A stretch of DNA of 64,000 nucleotides from Thermoproteota archaeon (lineage in GTDB: Archaea; Korarchaeota; Korarchaeia; Korarchaeales; Korarchaeaceae). The DNA is taken from assembly GCA_027491415.1 (NCBI GenBank), contig JAOZFH010000050.1, positions 22,778-86,777 of the forward strand, written 5' to 3'. The position numbers and the translations under genes are program-made. This document shows, one piece after another, positions 8,254 through 16,762 of this stretch. A model generated the notes under the pieces. That model ran no database searches and was not told where the DNA came from. It saw only the letters and a program-made list of their open reading frames with translations. Positions within the stretch are counted from its first letter, which is position 1, and each line of letters opens with the position of its first letter.

Positions 8254-10188
8254 GTGGAAGCACGGCCTTCGGTCGCTGCGTCAGCCATCTTCTTGGCGCT
8301 GGTGCTCTGGTCTCCCTTGGGATTTGAACGCGGCTCCAGCTGGTTGACCGCCACGAGGAGGCTCTCACCAACGCCTGGTATCCCGCAGGCGGAGGACCTC
8401 CCCCTAATCTGGCCCACGCCGAGAGGTTCGTGGGGTCCAACTGAAGTGACCTCCCTCGACCTGGGGCCCGGACGAATTCCACTCTCGATGGAGGGCCCAG
8501 GTACCCGCGCGCCAAGGCCAAACGCCAGGATCAGCCTCTACTTCATGGGACCGCCCACCGAGGACAAGCTAAGCCTAGCCAAGATGGCAGATATAGTAGA
8601 GGCCGCAGAACTCTCACCGGGGGTTAGATCAGAGCTCATCGACGCCGGGGCGCGGCTGATGTTGTACGACTGGATATTCGCCACGTACGAGTGGGATGCG
8701 GGCGGGTACAGGCGAGAAGACTTCCTCGTCAGCTTCGACGGTCCCTACGGGAGGGCGTTGGCCTACGACTATGGGAGCGAGGAGCTCCGAAGGGAGAGGA
8801 TCGTCAGGCTGCTGGACGAGATTTCCGATGGGGGGTACTCTGCAATCTTCTTCGACTGGTTCCCCGTGGCGTGCTCGGAGGACTGGGCGTCTGAGGTGCC
8901 GGGGTACCTCGAGGAGTTCAGGGAGAGACACCCCAACCTCACGCTATGGGAGGCGCTCAGGGAGTTCCTGGTGGGCCTGAGAGAGGAGGCCGAGGCGAGG
9001 GGGATCGACCTTGTGATCGTGTCCAACCAAGCCTACAGGTGCGGAGCTGAGCCGCTGAGGTACGTGGACTGGGACATCAGCGAGTCGTACTTCTCCGACG
9101 TCGTCCAGGGGTACACGGTGCTCTTTCCGTGGGATGCGGACTCGTGGGAGAGCCCGGCTATGTACGTCCCCGAACTCGTCGTCCAACCCTACGAGGAGGC
9201 CCGGAGACGCAACCCTAGGCTGGGGTTCTTTCACCTCAGCTACGCCCTTCCCGACAGGGGAGGCAGGGAGGCGGCCTTCTACTCCTTTGCTGGGGCCAGG
9301 GTGTTCGGCCACGACGGGGCGGCCTACTCCCCGTCCGAGGTGTGGGGAGAAGTCCAACTCGAGGACCTGCCGAACCTCTACTGGCTCGGGTGCTGGAGGG
9401 GATCTGCCTTCGGGGATCGCTGGGCCATAGGCGTCTACGACGCCGGATTGGTCGCCGTGGGGCAGGCCCCGGCCGCGGTACCCGAAGGCTTGGTGGGGGC
9501 TTGGGCGCTCGACCTGTACGACGGAGTCCTCTTGGAGCTGCCCAGTACGCTGGACTTTGGCAGGGATCCCTGGGGGAGGGTGTTCCTCCTCATGGCGGAG
9601 GAGGGCGCAGAGGTCCGCTGCACGTCGTGGGAACTCGAGGTCCCCGTGTATGGGAAAGTCGCGCGGGCGGCGATTGAGACCATAGCCGCGGCTGGGGACT
9701 GCGAAGTGAGGATCTACGCCCTGAGCCGGCAGGGCGCACTCGAGCTGTGGTCTGAGTGGCGGGAACCAGGGATCGAGGTGGCGATCCTGTCGAACGACAT
9801 AGACTGGAACCTGACCGGGACTCGGCTGGCCGACGAGATTCGTCAAATGGGCGTCGAGGTCCGCAGGGCCCGGCTGGACCAGGAGGGGTTGAGGCTGGCC
9901 ATGCTAGACAGCAAGGTGCTCATCCTGCTGGGCGGGCCCGAGAGCCCCCACCTCGGGGACCTGCTCCGCCCGCTCACCCGCGCGCTGGGCGGGCCGGGGA
10001 TTTACGATCTCGGCCCCGGGAGGGTGCTGATATGGCTGTGGGGGGAGGATCGGTTTTCGACGAGGAAGTACGCGCTCGATAACTTGGACGTCGTCCTGGA
10101 GACCGTGGCCGACCTGATCTCCCCGATACCACGCTGCCACCAGATGGACGGGCTCACCTACGCCCCTCTGACCGGGTCCGACGGGTGA
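8254..10188 (+). CDS. Large secreted protein, glycosidase-like barrel suspected
   Basis: 644 residues with an N-terminal hydrophobic signal (AASAIFLALVLWSPLGF). The body contains alternating strand/helix stretches with acidic residues at strand ends, such as AIFFDWFPVACSED, IDLVIVSNQAY and YVDWDISESYF. This recalls the TM1410/GH114-like predicted glycosidase barrels, but no diagnostic motif lets me name the family. The C-terminal third (about 500-630) holds a separate alpha/beta part (VEVAILSNDIDWNL, KVLILLGGPESPHLG). GTG at 8254 sits 28 nt after a TATA-like agcataag, suggesting a leaderless mRNA. Confidence 0.7.
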   Translation: MEARPSVAASAIFLALVLWSPLGFERGSSWLTATRRLSPTPGIPQAEDLPLIWPTPRGSWGPTEVTSLDLGPGRIPLSMEGPGTRAPRPNARISLYFMGPPTEDKLSLAKMADIVEAAELSPGVRSELIDAGARLMLYDWIFATYEWDAGGYRREDFLVSFDGPYGRALAYDYGSEELRRERIVRLLDEISDGGYSAIFFDWFPVACSEDWASEVPGYLEEFRERHPNLTLWEALREFLVGLREEAEARGIDLVIVSNQAYRCGAEPLRYVDWDISESYFSDVVQGYTVLFPWDADSWESPAMYVPELVVQPYEEARRRNPRLGFFHLSYALPDRGGREAAFYSFAGARVFGHDGAAYSPSEVWGEVQLEDLPNLYWLGCWRGSAFGDRWAIGVYDAGLVAVGQAPAAVPEGLVGAWALDLYDGVLLELPSTLDFGRDPWGRVFLLMAEEGAEVRCTSWELEVPVYGKVARAAIETIAAAGDCEVRIYALSRQGALELWSEWREPGIEVAILSNDIDWNLTGTRLADEIRQMGVEVRRARLDQEGLRLAMLDSKVLILLGGPESPHLGDLLRPLTRALGGPGIYDLGPGRVLIWLWGEDRFSTRKYALDNLDVVLETVADLISPIPRCHQMDGLTYAPLTGSDG

Positions 10189-10317
10189 AATCCGGGGCCC
10201 CTGGCTCTCCTCACAGGGCGTCAACCTCTCGAGAGCGATCTACGTCCGCCGGGAGCCGTGCGCGTCAAGTCCAACGGGAAGACGACGAAGGGGCGTCCCT
10301 GGAGACTTCAGTAAGTG

Positions 10318-10325
10318 ATTTATAC
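10318..10325 (+). promoter_or_regulatory. TATA box of the thiamine operon
   Basis: ATTTATAC lies about 26-30 nt before the first base of the riboswitch aptamer, the spacing expected of an archaeal TATA box. Transcription would begin near 10348, just ahead of helix P1. Confidence 0.55.
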
Positions 10326-10350
10326 TGCCCGGGGTTTCTCGCCCCCCGGC

Positions 10351-10450
10351 GGGCACCGGGGGAGCTGGGGCAACCCGGCTGAGAGGGCGGCTAGCGCGCC
10401 GCCGACCCCTGGAACCTGATCCGGGTAATGCCGGCGTAGGGAGCGTGCCC
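10351..10450 (+). promoter_or_regulatory. TPP riboswitch (THI element)
   Basis: The conserved aptamer is clear. It contains GGGG...GGCTGAGA, a P3 hairpin (ggcggc-tagcgc-gccgcc), then ACCCCTGGAACCTGATCCGGGTAATGCCGGCGTAGGGA in pieces that match the consensus CUGAUC..GRUAAUGCC.GCGUAGGGA. P1 is closed by GGGCAC (10351-10356) with GTGCCC (10445-10450). It precedes a thiamine-type ABC transporter operon, the expected target. TPP riboswitches occur in a minority of archaea (for example Thermoplasma), so one here is worth recording. Confidence 0.93.
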
Positions 10451-10479
10451 GCGGCACCTCCTTATGCCGACTCCCGCGG

Positions 10480-10504
10480 CCCCTCCGGTGTCTGCCGGGA
10501 GGGG
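10480..10504 (+). promoter_or_regulatory. Predicted expression platform: hairpin hiding the thiB ribosome site
   Basis: CCCCTCC (10480-10486) is fully complementary to GGAGGGG (10498-10504), the Shine-Dalgarno sequence for the GTG start at 10511. A competing stem CTCCCG (10471-10476) with CGGGAG (10496-10501) would cover the same site. The pairing suggests that ligand-bound RNA blocks translation start. No T-tract follows, so control by translation is more likely than by termination. Confidence 0.6.
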
Positions 10505-10510
10505 TGTGGT

Positions 10511-11620
10511 GTGAAGTGGACTGCCGGCCGGATCCTGGCCCTAGCCCTTGCGGCGGTGGTGGTGCTAGCCGCAGCGTACGTGGCCCTGCAGAGGACCGGC
10601 GAGGCTCGGGCCGAGAGGAGGCTGGTCATCTACACCTACGAGAGCCTGCTCAAGTGGGGGGACGATCCCAACGCGACGCTCGACGCGGTCTACGGCGAGT
10701 TCGAGCGCAGGTACAACTGCGAGGTCGTGGTCAGGGAGTTCGACGACGCTAGGTCCGCGCTGCTGGCCCTGATCCAGGAGAAGGACAACCCGCAGGCGGA
10801 CGTGATCATAGGGATTGACAACGTGCTCGTGCACGAGGCCGTCGATGCCGGGGTGCTCGAGCCCTACACCCCGAGCAACCTCGACGAGATCTACGACTGG
10901 CTGGTCAGCTCCCTAGATCCGACGCACCACGTCGTGCCCTACGACTACGGCCTCATAGCACTGGTGTACGACAGTCAGCGCATCGCAGAAGAGGAGATGT
11001 CCAGCCTCACGTTTGACGACCTGGCCAGGCCGGAGTACGCCTCCAAGATAGTTGCGGAGGATCCGACCGTGAGCAGCACCGGTCTCGGCTTCCTGCTCTG
11101 GCAGATCGCCTACTACAAGATGACCGGCGGAGACTGGAGGAGCTGGTGGACTCGGGCGATCGACAACGGCATGCTGGTCGCGGGGAGCTGGGGGGACGCC
11201 TACGACGTCTTCCTGGATGAGGCTCAGGGCAGGCCGATCGTGGTGAGCTACGGGACCGACGGGGCGTACTCCTACCACTTCTACCAGGAAACCAGATACA
11301 GGGCGACGCTGGTGACCTACAACGGTAAGGAGTGGGGCTGGCTCCAGATAGAGGGCATAGGCCTAGTCAAGGGGGCCCCGCACAGGGAGCTGGCGGAGGA
11401 GTTCATCGAGTATTTCCTCAGCCCCGAGGTGCAGAGGCTCATACCGCTGAACAACTGGATGTACCCGGCCAACGAGAACGTCCAGCTTCCCCCAGAGTAC
11501 GAGCGGTACGCCATCGATCCCACGAAGATCAGGCTTATGAACGAGGTCCTTTCCACGGACGAGATCGCGGCCAACCTCAGGCGTTGGCTAGACGAGTGGA
11601 GGAGGGCCGTGGGGTCCTAA
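10511..11620 (+). CDS. thiB: Thiamine ABC transporter substrate-binding protein
   Basis: A 369-residue periplasmic-type binding protein of the ThiB/TbpA family. After a signal segment (ILALALAAVVVLAAAYV) comes LVIYTYESLLKWGDDP, and further on ADVIIGIDNVLVHEA and VVPYDYGLIALVYD, all characteristic of thiamine-binding proteins. I place the start at GTG 10511. It has GGAGGGG 6 nt upstream, and an earlier in-frame start at 10445 would lie inside the riboswitch. It delivers thiamine (or a phosphate ester) to ThiP-ThiQ encoded just downstream. Control by the upstream TPP riboswitch is strongly implied. Confidence 0.9.
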   Translation: MKWTAGRILALALAAVVVLAAAYVALQRTGEARAERRLVIYTYESLLKWGDDPNATLDAVYGEFERRYNCEVVVREFDDARSALLALIQEKDNPQADVIIGIDNVLVHEAVDAGVLEPYTPSNLDEIYDWLVSSLDPTHHVVPYDYGLIALVYDSQRIAEEEMSSLTFDDLARPEYASKIVAEDPTVSSTGLGFLLWQIAYYKMTGGDWRSWWTRAIDNGMLVAGSWGDAYDVFLDEAQGRPIVVSYGTDGAYSYHFYQETRYRATLVTYNGKEWGWLQIEGIGLVKGAPHRELAEEFIEYFLSPEVQRLIPLNNWMYPANENVQLPPEYERYAIDPTKIRLMNEVLSTDEIAANLRRWLDEWRRAVGS

Positions 11621-11644
11621 CCCTAGTAAGGTCGAGGAGAGGCG

Positions 11645-13225
11645 GTGCGGGTGTTCCTTAAGGGCGGACGGCTAGGGCGGGACGTGGAACACTGGGCTCC
11701 CGCCCTCCTAGCCGCCGCCCTCCTCTTTTCTCTCTGGGCTTCATCGGCCGGGGCGCTGCTCGTTGAGGGGGTTCGAGGCATCGTCGACGCCGCCAGAGAC
11801 CCGGTAGTCTCTAGGGCCCTGAGGTTCTCCACCTTACAGGCCTTGGCCAGCGCCGGGGCCGCCGTGCTGCTCGCCCTGCCGCTGGCCTACCTCAACTCCA
11901 CGTACGACTACCCCGGCAGGAGCCTGGTGGAGACACTCGTGGCGCTTCCGTTTACCCTTCCGACCGTGTCGGTGGCACTAGCCTTCCTGCTACTCGTTAG
12001 GGCCGGCCTAGTTCCGCAGGGCTGGATCGCGATAGTCTTGGCGCACGCCTACTTCAACTTCGGGGTCTGCGCCCAAATGATCTCCGCATCCCTAGGATCC
12101 GTTGGACCGAGCATCGAGGAGGCGGCCGAGACCCTTGGAGCGGGGCCGCTCGCGAGGTTCTTCAGGGTCACACTCCCACTCGCGCTGAGGGGGATCGCGG
12201 CCGGCTTCTCTCTCACGTTCTCCCTGAGCTTCACCAGCTTCGCTATACCCCTACTCCTGGGGGGACCACGGTACAGGACCCTCGAGGTGGAGATCTACTC
12301 CCTGTACAAGGTGTTCCTCGACGCCGACCGGGCCTCCGCCGCGGCGCTGATTCAGCTGGCCGCCACGATGGGTGTTGCGTGGGCATCCCTGAGGTGGTCC
12401 CCCGTGGGGGTTTCGGGGGAGGTCAGGAGGAGGAGGCCCCTGGTGGGATCCCAGGCGGCCCTCGCCGCGGTCTATGGATACGCCTCAGCCGCTCTATCGA
12501 TCTACCCCGTCGCCTACCTGTTCGTGCGATCGCTCTTCGACCCGCTGACCGACAGGTTCAATCCCACCGTCTACGCGAGGATCCTCTCGACCGCCTACGA
12601 CGCCTCCCTAGGGACTGAACCATTCCGAGGGCTCCTCAACAGCGCCTTCTTCGCCGCCACGACGGCCGTGGTCACCCTCTCCCTCGCCGCGCTGGTCGCC
12701 TCGGCTCCGCCCAAGGCCAGGTCTCTGGCCCTAGGGGTCTCATCTCTACCCCTTGGTACCTCATCCATTACGGCTGCCCTGGGGCTCTACGCCCTCGGCC
12801 TCAGGCTCAGGGCCCCCGGCTGGTCCCTCATAGCGGCGAGCCACATCATGATAGCGGCGCCCTTCGCCATGAGGGCCGTGGAGTCGGGCGTGTCAGGCCT
12901 GTCTGAGAGCCTGGTGGACGCCGCCGAGACGCTGGGCCTCAGCAGGCTGGACGCCACCTTCAGGGTGCTCCTGCCGGCGGCCGCTCCCGCGGTGCTCTCT
13001 GGCGCCTTCTATTCCCTGGCCCTCTCGCTGTCTGAGACGGCGGCCAGCGCGCTCCTGGCCTCCCCGGCGACGCAGACCATGACCGTGGTGGCCCTCAGGT
13101 ACGCGGGGGTGAGGAGGTTCCAGGAGGCCGCGGCGGTCTCGTCCCTCGTGGCCCTGCTGACGTGGGGGGCGCTGTGGGCAAAGCAAATCGCGGAGGGGAG
13201 AATGGGGTGGTTGAGGTCGAGCTGA
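11645..13225 (+). CDS. thiP: Thiamine ABC transporter permease
   Basis: 526 residues made of two fused permease domains of about six membrane segments each, the ThiP layout. Each half carries an EAA-type loop that contacts the ATPase: ETLGAGPLARFFRVTLPLA in the first and ETLGLSRLDATFRVLLPAA in the second. The start GTG at 11645 has a purine-rich gaggagagg just before it. The gene follows thiB by 24 bp and its end overlaps the start of thiQ, so the three are co-transcribed. Iron and other PBP-type importers share the fold, but the riboswitch and ThiB settle the assignment. Confidence 0.88.
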   Translation: MRVFLKGGRLGRDVEHWAPALLAAALLFSLWASSAGALLVEGVRGIVDAARDPVVSRALRFSTLQALASAGAAVLLALPLAYLNSTYDYPGRSLVETLVALPFTLPTVSVALAFLLLVRAGLVPQGWIAIVLAHAYFNFGVCAQMISASLGSVGPSIEEAAETLGAGPLARFFRVTLPLALRGIAAGFSLTFSLSFTSFAIPLLLGGPRYRTLEVEIYSLYKVFLDADRASAAALIQLAATMGVAWASLRWSPVGVSGEVRRRRPLVGSQAALAAVYGYASAALSIYPVAYLFVRSLFDPLTDRFNPTVYARILSTAYDASLGTEPFRGLLNSAFFAATTAVVTLSLAALVASAPPKARSLALGVSSLPLGTSSITAALGLYALGLRLRAPGWSLIAASHIMIAAPFAMRAVESGVSGLSESLVDAAETLGLSRLDATFRVLLPAAAPAVLSGAFYSLALSLSETAASALLASPATQTMTVVALRYAGVRRFQEAAAVSSLVALLTWGALWAKQIAEGRMGWLRSS

Positions 13226-14208
13226 GGTCCGTGAGCAAGAGGTTCGGAGACGTGGTTGCGCTGGAATCCGTGACGCTCAGGGCTCCGGAGGGCACCATCA
13301 CCGCCGTGCTGGGCCCGAGCGGGTGTGGGAAGACCACGATGCTGAGGGTGGTCGCTGGCCTGGAGAGGCCGGACTCCGGCAGGGTGTTGTTCGGCGGAGT
13401 CGACGTCACCGAGGTGCCCCCAAGGGAGAGAAACGTCGGTATGGTCTTTCAGGACCTCGCGCTGTTCCCGCACATGACCGTCCTAGACAACGTGGCCTTC
13501 GGGCTCGTGGCGAGGGGGGTTGGGGGGGTCGAGGCCAGGCGCCGGGCCAGGGAGTACCTGAGGCTCCTCAGGCTCGAGGGCCTCGAGTCGAGGTATCCTC
13601 ACCAGCTCTCTGGAGGTCAGAGGCAGAGGGTGGCCATAGCGAGGGCGCTCGCCCCGGAGCCAAGGGTGCTCCTCCTGGACGAGCCCTTCGGGGCGCTCGA
13701 CGCCAGGCTCAGGGAGGATCTCCTCTGGGAGATCAGGAGGCTCCACGCCGAGAGGGGCTTCACGGCCATCCACGTGACCCACGACCAGGCGGAGGCGCTG
13801 GCCATCGCCGACAGGCTGGCGGTGATGAGGGCCGGCAGGATCTTGAGGGAGGGGCCGGCCGGCGAGGTGGTGGACGATCCTCGGAGCGAGTTCGTCGCCA
13901 GGTTCCTCGGTGCAAACGTGCTCAGGCTGGAGCGGAGGGGCGGCAGTAGATACGGGCTTGGGGATTACGAGGTCGAGCTGGAGTGGACTGGGGAGGCGGT
14001 CTCCGTGGCCTTCTACCCCGAGGAGGTTGAGCAGACGCCCGCCGGAATTGCCGCCACGATAATCGCGGTGTCCCGCTCCAGATCCGCCTACAGGGTGAAG
14101 GGAAGGGTGGGGGATGAAGAAGTCGAGCTTGTGTTGGAAGACCCGCCGACTGGGTCGACGGTAACCTTCAGGCCGACTGAGCTGAGGATCCTGCGTACGA
14201 AGGCGTGA
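13207..14208 (+). CDS. thiQ: Thiamine ABC transporter ATPase
   Basis: A 333-residue ABC ATPase. It shows Walker A GPSGCGKTT, the Q-loop VFQDLALFPHMTV, signature LSGGQRQRVAIARAL, Walker B VLLLDEPFGALDARL and the switch His in VTHDQAEA. A C-terminal extension of about 100 residues looks like a TOBE-type domain. I choose GTG 13207 because a GGAGG lies 10 nt upstream (13192-13196) and the ABC domain begins directly (VEVELRSVSKRFG). It overlaps thiP by 19 bp, consistent with translational coupling. It powers uptake through ThiP. Confidence 0.9.
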   Translation: MVEVELRSVSKRFGDVVALESVTLRAPEGTITAVLGPSGCGKTTMLRVVAGLERPDSGRVLFGGVDVTEVPPRERNVGMVFQDLALFPHMTVLDNVAFGLVARGVGGVEARRRAREYLRLLRLEGLESRYPHQLSGGQRQRVAIARALAPEPRVLLLDEPFGALDARLREDLLWEIRRLHAERGFTAIHVTHDQAEALAIADRLAVMRAGRILREGPAGEVVDDPRSEFVARFLGANVLRLERRGGSRYGLGDYEVELEWTGEAVSVAFYPEEVEQTPAGIAATIIAVSRSRSAYRVKGRVGDEEVELVLEDPPTGSTVTFRPTELRILRTKA

Positions 14209-14257
14209 CGGAAAGCCGGACTGAGGGGGCCTGCAGCGGCGCGCCCTGAGCCCCCTG

Positions 14258-15298
14258 TCATGTGGGAATTATGATCCGCCCCACCACCCGGGTAACCGGG
14301 ATCCGCGCCGGCGGATGGGAGGAGCGCCGCACGCCGCTCAGGCACCTCCACGGGTCGGCCAGGCCCTCCCCTGGGAAGTAGGCCCCGTAGTCCTCCCCCG
14401 ACCCGTCTCCCCTGTCGTAGAACATCCAAACCCCCACCAGCGAAGGGTTCCTCACGGACCTGAGGTTTGGGCATATCCCGCTGAGCCACTCCTCCACGTC
14501 ACCTGCCCCCTCATAGCCCGTCACCACCATCTGATTGGGCAGGGTGCCGGAGAACTTCGCTATCTCGTCCTCGCTGTACAGCTCGGTGATCACGAGGAAC
14601 TCCGGTCCGACTCCCGCCAGTTGATTGACCAGCGGCGCGAACTCCTCATCCAGCCAAGCGGCGTAGACCCCCTTCAGCGCCTCGGGGAGGGAGTCGTAGA
14701 ACCGGATTATATCCGCGTAGTCACGCCTATAACTCCACCCGTACCATATGGCCACCTTCCAGGTCGAGTTCAACGTTGAGAGAAACTCCATGAGCCCCAG
14801 CACCAGCCCATTCATGGGGGTTCCGGGTTCGAGGTAGTCGTCCTCGGGCCCGCACTTCCACTTGGGGAAGACCCCCCAGATGACCCTCATGGATCGCTCC
14901 TCCGCGAGGTCGTCTATCACCCTCAGGTTGTGGCGAAAGAGGGGGGAGTCGTCCGCGGGGATGATCACTATCACGGTGTTGTAATACCTCCCCATCAGGG
15001 AGAAGTCACTCCCGATCGGCCTCCTGCAATCTGAGAGGTTGGCGTACACGTAGAAGTATATCCTGTCCCCGTATTCCTCCGTCCAATAGCTTGTACAACA
15101 CTCCGACGGGAGGATGTAGACTATCCCCCTTATTCCCTCCCCCGCGAACTCCGACGGGAGGATGGGCGGGGTCGTGGCGGTCTGCGTCTGACCTCGCTCT
15201 CGATTACCGGCCGGACTCCCTAGGGCTTGAGGCGCGATGATGAGGGCCGAAGCGGCCAGCGCCGCTAAGAGCGTCGACAATCCGGGGAATCGGCCCAC
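14258..15298 (-). CDS. Secreted protein of unknown function
   Basis: 346 residues with a signal peptide (LSTLLAALAASALIIAPQALG) and a short Thr/Pro linker. The mature part has barrel-like alternation (VIVIIPADDSPLF, MRVIWGVFPKW, WKVAIWYGWSYRRDY, FLVITELYSEDEIA, MVVTGYEGAGD), several aromatic and acidic strand ends and five or six Cys. It may be a glycosidase-type barrel, but no family is recognised. The GTG start at 15298 is the best available; a TATA-like cttatgg lies about 39 nt upstream. It is convergent with the thiamine operon. Confidence 0.65.
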   Translation of the reverse strand: MGRFPGLSTLLAALAASALIIAPQALGSPAGNRERGQTQTATTPPILPSEFAGEGIRGIVYILPSECCTSYWTEEYGDRIYFYVYANLSDCRRPIGSDFSLMGRYYNTVIVIIPADDSPLFRHNLRVIDDLAEERSMRVIWGVFPKWKCGPEDDYLEPGTPMNGLVLGLMEFLSTLNSTWKVAIWYGWSYRRDYADIIRFYDSLPEALKGVYAAWLDEEFAPLVNQLAGVGPEFLVITELYSEDEIAKFSGTLPNQMVVTGYEGAGDVEEWLSGICPNLRSVRNPSLVGVWMFYDRGDGSGEDYGAYFPGEGLADPWRCLSGVRRSSHPPARIPVTRVVGRIIIPT

Positions 15299-15418
15299 CT
15301 GGCCGCACCTGTGGATCGATTGACAGGGTTGCCCATAAGGGTTAACCGGAGGCCGCGCCCCGATGCCTCGTCCCTCCTCACCTCGAGAGAGGAGGTTCGG
15401 CGTGGCGTGACAGGCTCC

Positions 15419-15799
15419 TTAACTCTCCCTAGACCTCCAATTCCTCTCCAGTTCCTCCAGTATGCCAGGGTCGCCGGCCAGGATCCTACCCACGCGCAGG
15501 ATCTCATCCACGATTCTCCTCCCTTGCCTGGCCATCTCGACGAGTTCGCTCTTCTCGTAGACGAAGGGGTCTAGGTCGATCGGGAGGCTCGGATCCAAGA
15601 ACTCCCCCACACGCTCCGCCGGATCGCCTGGGGCTGATCCGTCGGGCACGACCACCACTACATCGGCGTCCGAGAAGGCCGTGTAGTTTCCCCTGGCCAG
15701 CGACCCTATCAATATCACCGCCAGGGCTCCCTCCCTCACCTTCCTCCGGGCGTAGGAGGAGAGTGATCTCACAACTCCATCGTAGTCAAGCCTGAACAA
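15419..15799 (-). CDS. Minimal nucleotidyltransferase, MNT antitoxin of a HEPN-MNT pair
   Basis: About 126 residues from a TTG at 15799. The nucleotidyltransferase signature is GSLARGNYTAFSDADV, with G32-S33 and the metal-binding D44 and D46; a third acidic position is in IDLDPF. Such MNT proteins pair with HEPN RNases and neutralise them, in known cases by adding AMP to the toxin. The gene overlaps the HEPN gene's end by about 14 bp and is translated after it. The longer open frame upstream of the TTG runs through the HEPN gene and is not credible as protein. Confidence 0.82.
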   Translation of the reverse strand: MFRLDYDGVVRSLSSYARRKVREGALAVILIGSLARGNYTAFSDADVVVVVPDGSAPGDPAERVGEFLDPSLPIDLDPFVYEKSELVEMARQGRRIVDEILRVGRILAGDPGILEELERNWRSRES

Positions 15800-16181
15800 C
15801 TTTACCCCTGACCCACTCGAGTATCTCACTCGCATAGGAAATCGCCCTCTCGGCCTGCTCCCTCGTGTAGTAGTCCATGGGAGCGCCTTCGGGGTGGGCG
15901 TTCGGATACCTGGAAGGGATGTAGTGCTGATCCAGCTCCTTAGCCATCTCGACGAGTTCTCGAGGAGGTCTGCTCTCCTCCGGTAGAGCCTGTAGGAGCC
16001 TGGAGACTGAGTGACCCCAGACCTCATTGCCCAGCATCTGGTGAAGAGCCTTAACCGCCTTCTCTGCCGCTTGGTGGGCGATGAGGCAGGCCCACTCGTA
16101 GAAACCATCCTCCAAAGCCCTTTTGGCAAACTCGAGGTCCCTGACGGCCTGCCTAAACCAGTCTCCAGACCGCGACACCAT
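15786..16181 (-). CDS. HEPN domain toxin of a HEPN-MNT pair
   Basis: A 131-residue helical HEPN protein. The family pattern WFRQAVRDLEFAKRALEDGFYEWACLIAHQAAEKAVKAL spans residues 8-46 in pieces, and the catalytic-type R-x4-H motif is RYPNAH at 91-96. HEPN proteins with this motif are RNases, which fits a toxin in a type VII toxin-antitoxin pair. ATG 16181 lies about 27 nt after an AT-rich aattatta on this strand, so the mRNA is probably leaderless. The partner MNT gene follows with overlap. Confidence 0.87.
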   Translation of the reverse strand: MVSRSGDWFRQAVRDLEFAKRALEDGFYEWACLIAHQAAEKAVKALHQMLGNEVWGHSVSRLLQALPEESRPPRELVEMAKELDQHYIPSRYPNAHPEGAPMDYYTREQAERAISYASEILEWVRGKVVQA

Positions 16182-16415
16182 CTAATGTTGTCGGACCCAA
16201 TGAGGGTAATAATTCCAGCGCGAACCCGCCGAGCCCCCGGGGAGCCCAGGGAGATCACCTGCAGCCTCCCGGCCCCACTTTCGCCGAGCTGGTGAGGTCG
16301 AGTTGACCAGGACCTAAGACCTACCAATGCACAAGGGTCCTCTCCCCTGTCCACATGATGTCGCCGCGACGAAGAAAAAAGGGAAACCCCCAACTTGTTA
16401 ATTCTGCGTGAAACC

Positions 16416-16425
16416 TTTTATCGGC
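16416..16425 (+). promoter_or_regulatory. TATA box for a leaderless membrane-protein gene
   Basis: cttttatcgg is centred about 22-24 nt before ATG 16442 and is preceded by purines, as expected for a BRE/TATA pair. The 260 bp between 16182 and 16441 otherwise hold only the HEPN promoter and no visible gene. Confidence 0.5.
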
Positions 16426-16441
16426 AAAGGTCAGATGCGCC

Positions 16442-16762
16442 ATGATGCTCCCATCAACATCCTGGGTAGATGGGTTGCCTCCCGTCCTCGCCTTACTTAC
16501 ACTCGCGCTGATGGTGGACCTGGTTGAGAGGCTCCTCGAGTACATCGGTAGGGCGATCTGCGGGTGGGACAGAGCGCCCCCCGAGAGGTCGGTTGACCTG
16601 TGGGTTCTGGCCGCCCTGATCACCCTTGTCCTCTTCGTGCCGGGGCTGGGCCTGGGGTCGGTGTTCGCGCTTGGGCTCGTACTGATAGTCCTCGACCTGG
16701 TCTCCAAGCGAGAGAGGAGAGAAGAGAGGGTGAAGGCAAGTCAACCCCAGCTCTCTGCGTAA
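16442..16762 (+). CDS. Small membrane protein with two or three spans
   Basis: 106 residues. Hydrophobic stretches at about 12-28 (LPPVLALLTLALMVDLV) and 52-88 (VLAALITLVLFVPGLGLGSVFALGLVLIVLDLV), then a charged tail SKRERREERVK. No family is recognised. Its end overlaps the end of the convergent DUF3160 gene by 22 bp. The promoter at 16416-16425 implies a leaderless mRNA, which supports that this is a real gene rather than chance. Confidence 0.6.
   Translation: MMLPSTSWVDGLPPVLALLTLALMVDLVERLLEYIGRAICGWDRAPPERSVDLWVLAALITLVLFVPGLGLGSVFALGLVLIVLDLVSKRERREERVKASQPQLSA

Noticed and set aside
8310..8345. A GTTCAAATCCC string on the minus strand that resembles a tRNA T-arm.
   Set aside because: The flanking 5-bp stem does not pair, no acceptor or anticodon arm can be built, and it lies inside the coding sequence of the secreted protein.
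15800..16393. Upstream part of a long frame reading into the MNT gene.
   Set aside because: It overlaps the intact HEPN gene in another frame and shows no protein family pattern; the MNT domain begins near 15799.
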